DNA of 45,033 bases from Rhodospirillales bacterium (GCA_029859805.1 JAOUCL010000007.1:1-45033); one strand, 5' to 3'; positions 24,323 through 32,730 are shown, counted from the first letter of the stretch. Notes: generated by a model from the sequence alone, not told the origin. Program-made: numbers and translations.

Positions 24323-24416
24323 CCGGTCTGGTGAAGTGGTGACGTGGCAGCCCACCAACCGGACCGCGCAAAATCGCCCAGTCTTCCCCTGGCGCTCCTC
24401 TCCCCCGGTGGTCACA
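24323..24416. ncRNA. Conserved non-coding core, copy 2 (candidate structured RNA)
   Basis: Counterpart of 23204-23297, with three substitutions in 94 bases. It lies between the PepSY stop and the bidirectional terminator, so it could be a 3' UTR element, a small RNA processed from the PepSY transcript, or an independently expressed RNA on either strand. A GC-rich hairpin (GGGGGCCGG/CCGGCCCCC, about 24235-24258) follows the PepSY stop and may separate the two. Confidence 0.45.
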
Positions 24417-24417
24417 T

Positions 24418-24456
24418 AAAAAGGACGGGCCGCTCCCCCCTCGGCCCGTCCTTTTT
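24418..24456. terminator. Bidirectional terminator between PepSY and HIT genes
   Basis: A 15-bp perfect stem (24418-24432 and 24442-24456) with a 9-nt loop. The A5 run on the left and T5 run on the right give a U-tract on both strands, so it can end the plus-strand PepSY transcript and the minus-strand his/HIT transcript. Confidence 0.9.
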
Positions 24457-24473
24457 ATTGTCTCGGCTCCGCG

Positions 24474-24842
24474 CTATTTCTCCGGCGGCTTGATCATGCG
24501 GCCCAGATCCTTGCCGGCGAAGAGGTGCAGGTGAAAGTGCATGACCTCCTGGTGAGCATCGGGGCCGGTGTTGGCGAGGATCCGATAGCCGGGCTGGACC
24601 AGGCCCAGGTCGCGGGCGATCTTGCCGGCGGCGCGGATGAAGCCGGCGATTTCGGCCTCCGGGGCATTCCGAGAAAAGTCGTCGAAGGAGCTATAGGCGC
24701 CCTTTGGCACGACCAGGACATGGGTCGGAGTCTGCGGCTCGATGTCCTTGAACGCCAGCACGTGCTCGTCCTCGTAAACCTTGTCGCAGGGAATCTCGTT
24801 GCGAAGGATCTTCGCGAAGACATTGTTCTCGTCATAGGCCAT
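24474..24842 (-). CDS. HIT-family nucleotide hydrolase (Hint-like)
   Basis: A 122-residue histidine-triad protein. The triad HFHLHLF near residue 100 carries the catalytic histidines; the N-terminal NVFAKILRNEIPCDKVYEDE and the HVLVVPK block are typical of bacterial Hint/PKCI-like phosphoramidases acting on AMP-linked substrates. ATG 24842 has GAGGAAG 7-8 nt upstream. It is the last gene of the his run, 11 bp after hisE, a common alphaproteobacterial arrangement. A fragment of it persists in duplication copy 1. Confidence 0.93.
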   Translation of the reverse strand: MAYDENNVFAKILRNEIPCDKVYEDEHVLAFKDIEPQTPTHVLVVPKGAYSSFDDFSRNAPEAEIAGFIRAAGKIARDLGLVQPGYRILANTGPDAHQEVMHFHLHLFAGKDLGRMIKPPEK

Positions 24843-24853
24843 GGTTGTCTTCC

Positions 24854-25192
24854 TCACTGCTTCTTTCGCCGGGCTTTTTCCGTCAGGCCGGAGCTGCCCT
24901 TTCGCTCGGCCAGCGCCTGCCAGACCCTCTCCGGCTTGACGTCGCAGGCGGCCCAGAGCACCAGCAGGTGATAGAGCAGGTCGGCGCTCTCGGCGGCCAG
25001 CTTCTTCTTCTTGCCGCGCACGGCCTCGATCAGGGCCTCGACCGCCTCCTCGCCGACCTTTTGCGCGATTTTCGGGACGCCCCTCTCGAACAGCTTGGCG
25101 GTATGGGAGCTTTCCGGGTCGGCCCCGCGGCGGCTCTCGATCACCTCGTAGAGATCGTCCAGCACGGTAGCGTCCAACTCGTGCTCGGCCAT
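24854..25192 (-). CDS. hisE: Phosphoribosyl-ATP pyrophosphatase
   Basis: Second step of histidine synthesis: PR-ATP to PR-AMP and pyrophosphate. The product is 112 residues, all-alpha MazG-like fold, with SSHTAKLFERG (28-38), the metal motif KVGEEAVEALIEA (45-57) and ESADLLYHLLVLW (68-80). The C-terminal KARRKKQ tail is basic. HisE is separate from HisI here; hisI is not in the window. It sits 59 bp after hisF. Confidence 0.95.
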   Translation of the reverse strand: MAEHELDATVLDDLYEVIESRRGADPESSHTAKLFERGVPKIAQKVGEEAVEALIEAVRGKKKKLAAESADLLYHLLVLWAACDVKPERVWQALAERKGSSGLTEKARRKKQ

Positions 25193-25251
25193 GTCCACCG
25201 CCTTTCCGCTGTCCTCGCGTCGCGCTCCCGTAACAGGAATCGACCGCCCTG

Positions 25252-26016
25252 TCACCCGGCCGGGCGCACCGGGACGCCGGCCCGGGCCAGATGCGCCTTG
25301 GCCTCGGCAATCGAATAGGTGCCGAAGTGGAAGATCGAAGCGGCGAGCAACGCCGAGGCGTGGCCGTCGCGCACGCCCTCGACCAGGTGGTCGAGCGTGC
25401 CGACCCCGCCCGAGGCGATGACCGGGACGGGCACCGCGTCGACAATGCGCCGCGTCAACTCGATGTCGTAGCCCTGCTTGGTGCCGTCGCGGTCCATCGA
25501 GGTCAGTAGGATCTCGCCGGCACCATAGTCGGTCATGCGCCGGGACCAGTCGATGGCGTCTAGGCCGGTCGGCGTGCGGCCGCCGTGAACGAAGACCTCG
25601 AAACACCCCGGTTCGGCGCGCTTGGCGTCGACCGCGACCACGATGCACTGCGTGCCGAACTTCTCGGCCGCCTCGCGCACGAAGTCCGGGTTGTCGACCG
25701 CCGCGGTGTTGATCGAGACCTTGTCCGCACCGGCCAGCAGCAGGCGGCGGATGTCCTCGGTCGTGCGCACGCCGCCGCCCACGGTGAGCGGCATGAAGCA
25801 GACCTCTGCCGTGCGGGCGACCACGTCGAGGATGATGTCGCGCTTCTCGTGGCTGGCGGTGATGTCGAGGAAGCAGAGCTCGTCCGCGCCGGCGGCGTCG
25901 TAGATCCGGGCTTGCTCGACCGGGTCGCCGGCGTCGCGCAGGTCGACGAAGTTGACGCCCTTGACCACGCGGCCGTCCTTGACATCGAGGCAGGGGATGA
26001 TGCGCGCCTTCAGCAT
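25252..26016 (-). CDS. hisF: Imidazole glycerol phosphate synthase, cyclase subunit
   Basis: The (beta/alpha)8 subunit that uses ammonia from HisH to convert PRFAR to imidazole glycerol phosphate and AICAR. It has 254 residues; catalytic Asp11 ([10 protein letters not shown]) and Asp130 (VAVDAKR) are both in place. GGAGG lies upstream of ATG 26016. Its start overlaps the end of hisA by 7 bp, and the two proteins are homologous barrel enzymes acting in succession. Confidence 0.97.
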   Translation of the reverse strand: MLKARIIPCLDVKDGRVVKGVNFVDLRDAGDPVEQARIYDAAGADELCFLDITASHEKRDIILDVVARTAEVCFMPLTVGGGVRTTEDIRRLLLAGADKVSINTAAVDNPDFVREAAEKFGTQCIVVAVDAKRAEPGCFEVFVHGGRTPTGLDAIDWSRRMTDYGAGEILLTSMDRDGTKQGYDIELTRRIVDAVPVPVIASGGVGTLDHLVEGVRDGHASALLAASIFHFGTYSIAEAKAHLARAGVPVRPAG

Positions 26017-26753
26017 CCGGCCGCCTCCTTTGCGCCGACCAGGGCGAGCGCGCTCTTCGGATCAACGCGCCCGTCGTAGAGCGCGCGCCCGCAGATCACC
26101 CCCTCGATGCCGCGGTCCTCGACCGCCAGCAGGGCTGCGATGTCGTCGAGCGACGAGACTCCGCCCGAGGCGATGACCGGGATCGAGACGGCCTCGGCCA
26201 GCGCCGCCGTGGCCGCGACGTTGACACCCTGGAGCGCGCCGTCGCGTTCGATGTCGGTGTAGACCAGGGCAGCGACGCCCGCGTCCTCGAAGCGGCGCGC
26301 CAGGTCGTGCGCCTCGAGGTCGCTCTGCTCGGCCCAGCCCTCGACCGCGACCCGCCCGCCGCGCGCGTCGATCCCGACCACGACCCGCCCGGCAAAGCGC
26401 CGGCAGGCCTCGCGCACTAGGTCGGGGTCCTTGACCGCGACCGTGCCGAGGATGACCCGGGCCACCCCGGCCTCGAGCCAGGTCCCGATCGTCGCCATGT
26501 CGCGGATGCCGCCGCCGAGCTGCACCGGCAGGTCGATCGCCGCCAGGATCGCCTCGACCGCCGCGCGGTTGACCGGCCGGCCCTCGAACGCGCCGTTGAG
26601 ATCGACCAGGTGCAGCCAACGGAACCCCGCTTCGGCGAAGGCTCGGGCCTGGGACGCCGGATCGGGATTGAAAACCTTCGCGGTGTCCATCTCGCCGCGC
26701 AGCAGGCGCACGGCCGCGCCGTCCTTGAGATCGATGGCGGGGAAGACGATCAC
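26010..26753 (-). CDS. hisA: ProFAR isomerase
   Basis: Isomerises phosphoribosylformimino-AICAR-phosphate to PRFAR. A 247-residue TIM barrel with catalytic Asp8 (FPAIDLKDG) and Asp129 (VGIDARGG), and the phosphate loops GGGIRD and IASGGVSS. It begins with GTG at 26753. It lies 15 bp after the GNAT gene and overlaps hisF, so it is part of a single minus-strand his transcript. Confidence 0.97.
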   Translation of the reverse strand: MIVFPAIDLKDGAAVRLLRGEMDTAKVFNPDPASQARAFAEAGFRWLHLVDLNGAFEGRPVNRAAVEAILAAIDLPVQLGGGIRDMATIGTWLEAGVARVILGTVAVKDPDLVREACRRFAGRVVVGIDARGGRVAVEGWAEQSDLEAHDLARRFEDAGVAALVYTDIERDGALQGVNVAATAALAEAVSIPVIASGGVSSLDDIAALLAVEDRGIEGVICGRALYDGRVDPKSALALVGAKEAAGC

Positions 26754-26768
26754 CGTCCGGTCCTCACA

Positions 26769-27338
26769 TCAGTCATCGCCCGGAACCGTGGCGCCGTTGC
26801 CGACCAGGTCCTTGAAATAGAAGTAGCCGGTGATCCAGCGCCCGTCGACCCAGGCATAATGCGGATGCGTGCCCCAGCGCTGGTAGCCACGCCTCTTGTA
26901 GACCTGTATCGCCGCCTCCTGGGTCTCGCGGACGTCCAGGTTGAGCACCCGCAGATCGGCCGCCCGCGCCGCGGCCTCGACCGATTCGACCAGGCGCTGC
27001 GCGAGGCCGTGGCCCCGCGCCCAGGGGGCGACGAAGAAGGTCGTCAGCTGACCGGTCAGCGCCTGGGCCTCATTGTTCTTCGGCGGCCGCTGGAGCTGGG
27101 CCGAGCCGGCGATCGTGCCGTCCACGCGGGCGACGTGGAGCTCGCGCTCAGGAACCAGCAGCACGCCCTTCCAGTAGGTTTCCATGACATGGCGCGGCGG
27201 CGGCTTCAGCCAGCCGAACCCGCCGCCGTCCAGAATTGCCGCCTCGGCGGCATCGCAGAGATCGTGGAGATCACCGGCACTGAACTCGGTGAGCTGCTCG
27301 ACGGCGGTCTGCGGTTCGAAGTCGCCCGGTTCGCCCAT
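26769..27338 (-). CDS. GNAT-family N-acetyltransferase inside the his operon
   Basis: A 189-residue GNAT protein. The acetyl-CoA region is LTTFFVAPWARGHGLAQRLVESV (motif A, with RGHGLA as the pyrophosphate loop), followed by LNLDVRETQEAAIQVYKRRGY (motif B). The start overlaps the hisH stop by one base (TGATG) and hisA follows after 15 bp, so it is cotranscribed with histidine genes. The substrate is unknown; the location alone does not prove a role in histidine metabolism. Confidence 0.88.
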   Translation of the reverse strand: MGEPGDFEPQTAVEQLTEFSAGDLHDLCDAAEAAILDGGGFGWLKPPPRHVMETYWKGVLLVPERELHVARVDGTIAGSAQLQRPPKNNEAQALTGQLTTFFVAPWARGHGLAQRLVESVEAAARAADLRVLNLDVRETQEAAIQVYKRRGYQRWGTHPHYAWVDGRWITGYFYFKDLVGNGATVPGDD

Positions 27339-27982
27339 CAGGGTCTCCAGTTCAGAAAATTGGCCAAAAGACGCAGGCCGGCGGCCTGGCTCTTCTCAGG
27401 ATGGAACTGCGTGCCGACCAGGTTGTCCCGGCCGACCACCGCCGTGATCGGGCCGCCGTAGTCGGTCGTGGCCAGGACATGCTCCGGGTCCGCGACGGTG
27501 AAGCGGTAGCTGTGCACGAAATAGGCGTGCGCGCCCCGCTCCAGGCCGCTCAGCACCGGATGGCCGCTCTGCACGTCCTCGAGCTCGTTCCAGCCCATGT
27601 GTGGCACCTTGAGCGCGGGGTCGTCCGGTTCCAGCGCCACGACCTCGCCCCGGATCCAGCCCAAGCCCGGGTGCACGCCGTGCTCGCGGCCGACAGTGGC
27701 CATGAGCTGCATGCCGACGCAGATCCCCAGAAAGGGCCGGCCGGCATCCAGGGTCGCCGCCGCGAGGGCCTCGATCATACCCGGCAGGGCGTCGAGCCCC
27801 CGGCGGCAGTCGCCGAAGGCGCCCACGCCCGGCAGCACGATGCGCTCGGCCCGGGCGACCGTATCGGGGTCCGAGGTCACGGCAACCTCTGCCGCGAGGC
27901 CGGTCTCGGCCGCCGCGCGCTCAAGCGCTTTGGCCGCCGATCGTAGGTTGCCCGACCCGTAGTCGACGATCGCGACGATCAT
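27338..27982 (-). CDS. hisH: Imidazole glycerol phosphate synthase, glutaminase subunit
   Basis: Class I glutamine amidotransferase feeding ammonia to HisF. It has 214 residues with nucleophile Cys88 in [10 protein letters not shown] and the His194-x-Glu196 pair in [10 protein letters not shown], giving a complete triad. N-terminal [11 protein letters not shown] is typical. It starts at ATG 27982, 22 bp after the hisB stop, and its stop is shared with the GNAT start. Confidence 0.97.
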   Translation of the reverse strand: MIVAIVDYGSGNLRSAAKALERAAAETGLAAEVAVTSDPDTVARAERIVLPGVGAFGDCRRGLDALPGMIEALAAATLDAGRPFLGICVGMQLMATVGREHGVHPGLGWIRGEVVALEPDDPALKVPHMGWNELEDVQSGHPVLSGLERGAHAYFVHSYRFTVADPEHVLATTDYGGPITAVVGRDNLVGTQFHPEKSQAAGLRLLANFLNWRP

Positions 27983-28004
27983 GCCTCGAACAGGACCGCC
28001 ATGG

Positions 28005-28592
28005 CTAGAGCGCCCCCTTCGTAGAGGGTACGGCGCCGGCCTGGCGCGGGTCGATCTCGATGGCCCGGCGCAGGGCCCTGGCCAGGCCCTTGTAGCAGGA
28101 CTCGACGATGTGGTGCGCGTTCACGCCGTAGAGGGTCTCGACGTGGAGCGTCAGGCCGGCATGCTGCGCGAAGGCCTGGAACCACTCCTTGAACAGCTCG
28201 GTGTCCATCTGGCCCAGCTTGTCGCGGCTGAAGTCGACCCGCCAGATCAGGTAGGGCCGGTTGGAGGCGTCGAGGGCCACCCGCGTGAGCGTCTCGTCCA
28301 TGGGGATCAGCGCCTCACCGTAGCGCGCGATGCCCTTTCGCTCGCCGAGCGCCTGGGCCACCGCCTGACCCAGTGCGATGCCCGTGTCCTCCGTCGTATG
28401 GTGGAAATCGATGTGCAGGTCCCCTTCGGCCTTCAGCGTGATGTCGATGAGGCTGTGGCGCGAGAGCTGCTCGAGCATATGGTCGAGAAAACCGATGCCG
28501 GTCTCGACGTCGTACTGGCCGGTGCCATCCAGCCGGACGGACGCGGTGATCCGCGTTTCCTTGGTATTCCGTTCGATGCTGGCCTCGCGCAT
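28005..28592 (-). CDS. hisB: Imidazoleglycerol-phosphate dehydratase
   Basis: Dehydrates imidazole glycerol phosphate to imidazole acetol phosphate. A monofunctional 195-residue enzyme without the phosphatase domain found in E. coli HisB. Manganese-binding motifs are present: [26 protein letters not shown] and [12 protein letters not shown] 28592 follows AGGAAGG. It is the first his gene here, transcribed away from hslV. Confidence 0.97.
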   Translation of the reverse strand: MREASIERNTKETRITASVRLDGTGQYDVETGIGFLDHMLEQLSRHSLIDITLKAEGDLHIDFHHTTEDTGIALGQAVAQALGERKGIARYGEALIPMDETLTRVALDASNRPYLIWRVDFSRDKLGQMDTELFKEWFQAFAQHAGLTLHVETLYGVNAHHIVESCYKGLARALRRAIEIDPRQAGAVPSTKGAL

Positions 28593-28738
28593 GGGGGCCT
28601 TCCTCTACTGCCGGTGCAATCCCTCTGGCGTGATTTGCGCGCCCTTGTAGCAGGAAGCGCCCGGGCTTGCCAGGGGCGGCAGGCGCCCGGGACGCAATTG
28701 TCTTGAACCGCCGGGTCGTTTGGCCCATCTCTCACACC
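28593..28738. promoter_or_regulatory. hisB/hslV divergent promoter region with a sigma32-like promoter
   Basis: Toward hslV, CTTGAA at 28702-28707 and CCCATCT at 28724-28730 are separated by 16 nt and match the heat-shock sigma factor pattern (CTTG..., CYTATNT / CCCCAT) with one mismatch. The implied transcription start falls within a few bases of the hslV ATG. A 9-bp direct repeat GCGCCCGGG occurs at 28657-28665 and 28683-28691, and its halves can also form a hairpin. No clear promoter for hisB could be picked out. Confidence 0.5.
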
Positions 28739-29296
28739 ATGCCCGAAAGAGGTCCCGCACAGTGGCACGGCACCACGATCCTTTCCGTCCGCAAGGGCGA
28801 TCAGGTCGTGATCGCCGGCGACGGCCAGGTCAGCCTCGGCCAAACCGTGATCAAGTCGAACGCCCGAAAGGTGCGGCGCTTGGGCAAGGGCGACGTGATC
28901 GCCGGGTTCGCCGGGGCTACCGCCGACGCCTTCGCTCTCTTCGAGCGCCTCGAGGCCAAGCTCGAGACCCATCCCGGCCAGCTGACCCGCGCCTGCGTGG
29001 AGCTGGCCAAGGACTGGCGCACCGACCGTTATCTGCGCCGCCTCGAAGCCATGATGGCGGTGTCCGATTCCGGGACCTCGCTGGTGCTGACCGGCACCGG
29101 CGACGTGCTCGAGCCGGAGGACGGCCTGATCGGCATCGGCTCGGGCGGGCCCTTCGCCTTGGCCGCGGCCCGGGCCCTCATCGAAATCGACGGCTTCGAC
29201 GCCGAGGCCATCGCCCGCAAATCCTTGAACATTGCCGCTGGAATCTGTGTCTACACCAATGAAACAATCGTCGTCGAAAGCCTCTCTGCCCAGTGA
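28739..29296 (+). CDS. hslV: ATP-dependent protease peptidase subunit HslV
   Basis: Proteasome-like Thr peptidase of the HslUV (ClpYQ) complex that degrades misfolded and specific regulatory proteins. It has 185 residues; processing after Gly11 would expose the catalytic Thr12 ([11 protein letters not shown]). Conserved [11 protein letters not shown] and [16 protein letters not shown] are present, and [14 protein letters not shown] near the C-terminus. ATG 28739 has no Shine-Dalgarno sequence, and a sigma32-like -10 ends only 8 bp upstream, so the transcript may be leaderless. The 3' end overlaps hslU by 38 bp. Confidence 0.95.
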   Translation: MPERGPAQWHGTTILSVRKGDQVVIAGDGQVSLGQTVIKSNARKVRRLGKGDVIAGFAGATADAFALFERLEAKLETHPGQLTRACVELAKDWRTDRYLRRLEAMMAVSDSGTSLVLTGTGDVLEPEDGLIGIGSGGPFALAAARALIEIDGFDAEAIARKSLNIAAGICVYTNETIVVESLSAQ

Positions 29297-30635
29297 GCAG
29301 CGGGGCGTCCGCAGCCCGAGCGACTCGGGCGCGTTCAGCCCCCGCGAGATCGTCTCGGAGCTCGACCGCTTCATCATCGGGCAGACCGACGCCAAGCGCG
29401 CGGTCGCCGTGGCGCTCAGGAACCGCTGGCGGCGTCAGCAGCTGCCCGAGGAGCTGCGCGAGGAGGTGCTGCCCAAGAACATCCTGATGATCGGCCCGAC
29501 CGGCGTCGGCAAGACCGAAATCGCCCGGCGCCTGGCCCGCCTCGCGCAGGCCCCTTTCATCAAGATCGAGGCGACCAAGTTCACCGAGGTCGGCTATGTC
29601 GGCCGCGACGTCGAGCAGATCGTCCGCGATCTGGTCGAAATCTCGCTCAACATGACCCGCGATCGCCTGCGCAAGGAGGTCAAGGCCAAGGCCGAGCTGG
29701 CCGCCGAGGAGCGCCTGATCGACGCCCTGGTCGGCGAGGGCGCTCGCGACGACACCCGCATCGCCTTCCGCCGGCGCCTGCGCAACGGCGAGCTGGACGA
29801 CAAGGAGGTCGAGCTCGAGCTGGCCGACACGGCCGGCCTCAGCCTGCCGACCATGGACATCCCGGGCATGCCCGGCGCCAGCATGGGCATGATCAACCTG
29901 AACGACATGCTCGGCAAGGCCTTCGGCGGACGCACCAAGAAACGGCGCATGGCCGTCTCCGAGGCGGCCCAGGTGCTGACCGGCGAGGAGAGCGACAAGC
30001 TGCTCGACCAGGAGACGGTGACCGCCGAGGCGCTGGCCGCGGTCGAGCAGAACGGCATCGTGTTCCTCGACGAGCTGGACAAGATCACGGCCCGCTCCGA
30101 GCGCATCGGCGCCGACGTCAGCCGCGAGGGCGTGCAGCGCGACCTGCTGCCGCTGATTGAGGGTACCACGGTCGCCACCAAGCACGGCTCGATCAAGACC
30201 GACTACATCCTGTTCGTCGCCTCGGGCGCGTTCCACATGGCCAAGCCCTCGGACCTGCTGCCCGAGCTCCAGGGCCGCCTGCCGATCCGCGTCGAGCTGA
30301 ACGCGCTGACGCGCGACGATTTCCGGCGCATCCTGACCGAGCCCGAGAACAGCCTGATCCGGCAGTACCGGGCTCTGATGAGCACCGAGGGGGTCACCCT
30401 CGAGTTCACCGAGGAGGCGATCGACGCGCTCGCCGACCTTGCCGCCGAGATCAATTCGAGCGTCGAGAACATCGGCGCCAGGCGCCTGCACACCGTGCTG
30501 GAGAAGCTGCTCGACGAGATCTCTTTCACCGCCACCGACCGCGGCGGCGAAACGATCACGATCGATGCCGAGATGGTCCGCGAGCGGGTCGGCGAGCTGG
30601 CCAAGAACGCGGATTTGAGGAAGTTCATTCTCTAG
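29259..30635 (+). CDS. hslU: HslU ATPase, unfoldase of HslUV
   Basis: AAA+ ATPase that unfolds substrates and feeds them to HslV. From ATG 29259 it has 458 residues: an N-terminal [16 protein letters not shown], Walker A GPTGVGKT (79-86), pore loop GYVGRD (112-117), an intermediate (I) domain about 130-240, Walker [11 protein letters not shown], and the C-terminal sensor-2/HslV-contact region ending LRKFIL. The first ~25 residues are a Ser-rich extension longer than usual; the start lies within hslV, implying coupling. Confidence 0.96.
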   Translation: MKQSSSKASLPSEQRGVRSPSDSGAFSPREIVSELDRFIIGQTDAKRAVAVALRNRWRRQQLPEELREEVLPKNILMIGPTGVGKTEIARRLARLAQAPFIKIEATKFTEVGYVGRDVEQIVRDLVEISLNMTRDRLRKEVKAKAELAAEERLIDALVGEGARDDTRIAFRRRLRNGELDDKEVELELADTAGLSLPTMDIPGMPGASMGMINLNDMLGKAFGGRTKKRRMAVSEAAQVLTGEESDKLLDQETVTAEALAAVEQNGIVFLDELDKITARSERIGADVSREGVQRDLLPLIEGTTVATKHGSIKTDYILFVASGAFHMAKPSDLLPELQGRLPIRVELNALTRDDFRRILTEPENSLIRQYRALMSTEGVTLEFTEEAIDALADLAAEINSSVENIGARRLHTVLEKLLDEISFTATDRGGETITIDAEMVRERVGELAKNADLRKFIL

Positions 30636-30650
30636 GCGGCGGGGACGCCT

Positions 30651-31013
30651 TCAGCCGCCGGAGACTTCGTCCAACGTTGCCAGTATTCGCCCGACGGTCT
30701 CGGGCGGCAAGTCGTGGATTCGCTCGGCCAACCGGTTGGCCAGCTCCGTAGCCTCGGGCGTGAGGCCGGCGGTGTCGACCGTGACCCGCGGGTGGGACAA
30801 GTCCGCCAGGCGCTGCAGCGTCTCCGCCTCGTCCCAGATGATCCCGAGATACTGGCAGACCCGGTGCACGAAGCGCCGGTTGGGCCGGCCGCGCCGGCCG
30901 TGCTCCAGCGCCGAGAGGTAGGCCGGCGAGACGCCGAGCCCTGCCGCCATATCCTTGGCGGCGAGGCCGCGCTCGGCGCGCAACGCGCGCAGTTTCCGGC
31001 CGAAGGGGGTCAC
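30651..31013 (-). CDS. XRE-family helix-turn-helix regulator
   Basis: A 120-residue protein whose residues ~4-60 form a Cro/CI-type HTH (LRALRAERGLAAKDMAAGLG, VSPAYLSALEHGRRGRP), with a helical C-terminal half that may dimerise. GTG 31013 overlaps the TGA of the GFA-family gene (GTGA), so the two are translated together. It may regulate its own operon; targets are unknown. It ends 15 bp from the convergent hslU. Confidence 0.88.
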   Translation of the reverse strand: MTPFGRKLRALRAERGLAAKDMAAGLGVSPAYLSALEHGRRGRPNRRFVHRVCQYLGIIWDEAETLQRLADLSHPRVTVDTAGLTPEATELANRLAERIHDLPPETVGRILATLDEVSGG

Positions 31014-31489
31014 GGGACCGTCAGGCCCCGCTTGTCGTGCCAGTCCGCGATCGACTCCTCTGGATACTCGGCGAAATGCCGGTCCTTCGGTCCCTCGGGC
31101 GCCTCGACCCAGGGCGCCTTGGAGTCGAGCATGATGTGGACCCGTTCGGGCGGCACCGGCAGGGCCGTGTCGACCGCCGAGGCGAAGGGGTGGACGAGCG
31201 CGGGCCAGCGCGAGTCGAAGGCCCAGAGCGCACTGCCGCAGCGCTTGCAGAAGTGGCGCCGCGCCGGGCTCGGCGGCTCGCCTTCGCGCAGTACGGCCTG
31301 GTAGACGCTTACGCTCTCCTCGCCGGTCACCTCGAGGGTCCCGGCGTCGGCGCCCAGATTGATCGCGTAGCCGCCGCCCCCCGCCGTCTTGCGGCAGATC
31401 GAGCAGTAGCAGCGCATGTAAGGCTGCGGCGTCGCGGACTCGACGGAAAAGCGAACCGCCCCGCAGTGGCAGGACCCTTCGAGCAGCAT
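31010..31489 (-). CDS. GFA-family zinc protein (CENP-V/GFA fold)
   Basis: A 159-residue protein of the glutathione-dependent formaldehyde-activating (GFA) family. Zinc-binding cysteines: Cys7 and Cys9 (GSCHCGAVRF), Cys27, Cys29 and Cys32 (CYCSICRK), Cys81 and Cys84 (HFCKRCGSALW). The original GFA was reported to speed formation of S-hydroxymethylglutathione, although most homologues have no proven activity. It is coupled to a downstream XRE regulator, and gshB in the same window shows glutathione is made. Confidence 0.88.
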   Translation of the reverse strand: MLLEGSCHCGAVRFSVESATPQPYMRCYCSICRKTAGGGGYAINLGADAGTLEVTGEESVSVYQAVLREGEPPSPARRHFCKRCGSALWAFDSRWPALVHPFASAVDTALPVPPERVHIMLDSKAPWVEAPEGPKDRHFAEYPEESIADWHDKRGLTVP

Positions 31490-31560
31490 GATGCCCCCGC
31501 GCTTTAAGTTTAACCTGGATGTAGTTTATAGCGCTGGGGAACGCGAGTCGCCCCCTATCG

Positions 31561-32127
31561 TCACGTGCCGCGCGAGCGCTTCAGCAGCAGATAGACGGCG
31601 CCGTGGCCGCCGTGGCGCGGCTGGGCCGGGGCGAAGGCGATCAGGCGGGCGCGGTTGCCAGGCTGGTTGAGCCACTGCGGCAATGCCCGGCGCAGCACGC
31701 CGCCCTCGCGGCCCGGCCCCTTGCCGGTGATGATCAGCACGCAGCGCTTGCCGGCGGCCTGGGCATCGGCCAGGAAGCCGCCGACCTCGCGCCGGGCCTC
31801 CTCTTCCGTCATGCCGTGCAGGTCGAGCCGTCCCTCGATGTCCAGCTTGCCGCGCTTCAGGCGGTCGGCGGTGCGCTTGTCGACGTCGGCGAGCGCGCCG
31901 GCGGCCAGCTCAGGCCGACGTGGGGCCGGCGAGTCCGCCGTCCGGGGCACCGGCGGCGTGGTCCTCGGTTTCGCCCCCGACCGCGGGGTTCCGGCTTTAG
32001 GGCTGTCTTCGCGCGGCGGCGTCCGGCCGGCCAGGGGCTTGGCGTCTTCCGTCACGCGGCGCCACAGGTCCTTGTCGTCGTCCGACACCTGGCCGGGCGG
32101 CGAGGGTTTCTTGCTCCTTCCGGTCAT
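31561..32127 (-). CDS. Smr/MutS2-type domain protein
   Basis: A 188-residue protein with a disordered, Pro/Arg/Lys-rich N-terminal ~90 residues and a C-terminal Smr domain: LDLHGMT (101-107), then VLIITGKGPGR (130-140) and RHGGHGAVYLLLKR at the end. Stand-alone Smr proteins are nucleases or nucleic-acid binders of uncertain role. In many alphaproteobacteria it neighbours mltA and the TIM44-like gene; here the lut operon and a methyltransferase intervene. It overlaps the upstream methyltransferase gene by 4 nt (ATGA). Confidence 0.9.
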   Translation of the reverse strand: MTGRSKKPSPPGQVSDDDKDLWRRVTEDAKPLAGRTPPREDSPKAGTPRSGAKPRTTPPVPRTADSPAPRRPELAAGALADVDKRTADRLKRGKLDIEGRLDLHGMTEEEARREVGGFLADAQAAGKRCVLIITGKGPGREGGVLRRALPQWLNQPGNRARLIAFAPAQPRHGGHGAVYLLLKRSRGT

Positions 32128-32723
32128 GGAACGATGGCCTCCGCGGTCCGCACGAGAATCACGATGCCGCTGGCCCAGCTCAGCTCGACCCGGGCGAAGC
32201 CGTCGCAGCCCTCAAGTTCGTTCAGCAGCGCATAGACTTCGGGCGCGTGGCCGGCCGGCCAGTTCGCCTGCGGCAGCATGTCGTCGACCACGTAGAAGCC
32301 CCCTGGCGCGAGCAGCCTGAGCGCGCGCTCGAGGCCTTCGAACTTGCCTGGAAAGCAGTCCGCGAAAATCAGGTCGAAGCGCTGTTCTCGTTCGGCCTCG
32401 AGGAAGTCCAAAGCGTCCTCGATGCGAATTTCCAGGCGGGGGTCGCCGCCCAGATGGCGCTCGGCCACGGCGGCCAAGCGCGGCTCCGCCTCGACCGTAA
32501 TCAGCCTGGACTCCCGGTCCATGCCGTCGAGCAGCCAGGCCGTGGCAAGACCGGTCCCCGTCCCGAGCTCCAGGAACCAGCCGCGGGGCTTGGCGGCGGC
32601 GAGGACGCGTAGCAACGCGCCGGCGCGGGCCTCCGAGGCCATCGCGAACCCCAGGTCCCCGGTTTCGCGCTCTATGGCCGCCAGCGCCGAGGGTGGTGAA
32701 AGTCCGGCCGCATCGTCCAGCAT
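32124..32723 (-). CDS. SAM-dependent methyltransferase (O-methyltransferase-like)
   Basis: A 199-residue class I methyltransferase. Motif I is FLELGTGTGLATAW (50-63), motif II LITVEAEP, and DLIFADCFPGKF matches motif IV. It resembles caffeoyl-CoA/catechol O-methyltransferase-like small enzymes, but substrate prediction is not possible. It starts 7 bp after the lutC stop and overlaps the Smr gene, making it part of the lutABC transcript. Confidence 0.85.
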   Translation of the reverse strand: MLDDAAGLSPPSALAAIERETGDLGFAMASEARAGALLRVLAAAKPRGWFLELGTGTGLATAWLLDGMDRESRLITVEAEPRLAAVAERHLGGDPRLEIRIEDALDFLEAEREQRFDLIFADCFPGKFEGLERALRLLAPGGFYVVDDMLPQANWPAGHAPEVYALLNELEGCDGFARVELSWASGIVILVRTAEAIVP

Positions 32724-32730
32724 GGCGCCG

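Larger units (their letters stand above)
23416..24535 (+). repeat. Tandem duplication, copy 2 (complete)
   Basis: Direct copy of 22843-23415 that keeps the plus-strand PepSY gene. Its left part (23416-23645) carries the promoter region and a decayed edge of the minus-strand PepSY gene; its right part runs through the conserved core and terminator into the intact HIT gene. Copy 2 most likely represents the ancestral arrangement on its right side, while the left side of copy 1 retains the intact minus-strand PepSY gene. Confidence 0.8.

Noticed and set aside
24224-24415. 63-residue minus-strand ORF over the conserved core
   Set aside because: The same frame has a stop in the duplicate (copy 1), so conservation is not explained by coding.
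23204-24416. Resemblance of the conserved core to 6S RNA
   Set aside because: Short strings such as TGGCGCTCC and CGGTTGG recall parts of E. coli 6S RNA, but I could not assemble the closing stem and central bubble in either orientation; no family is assigned.
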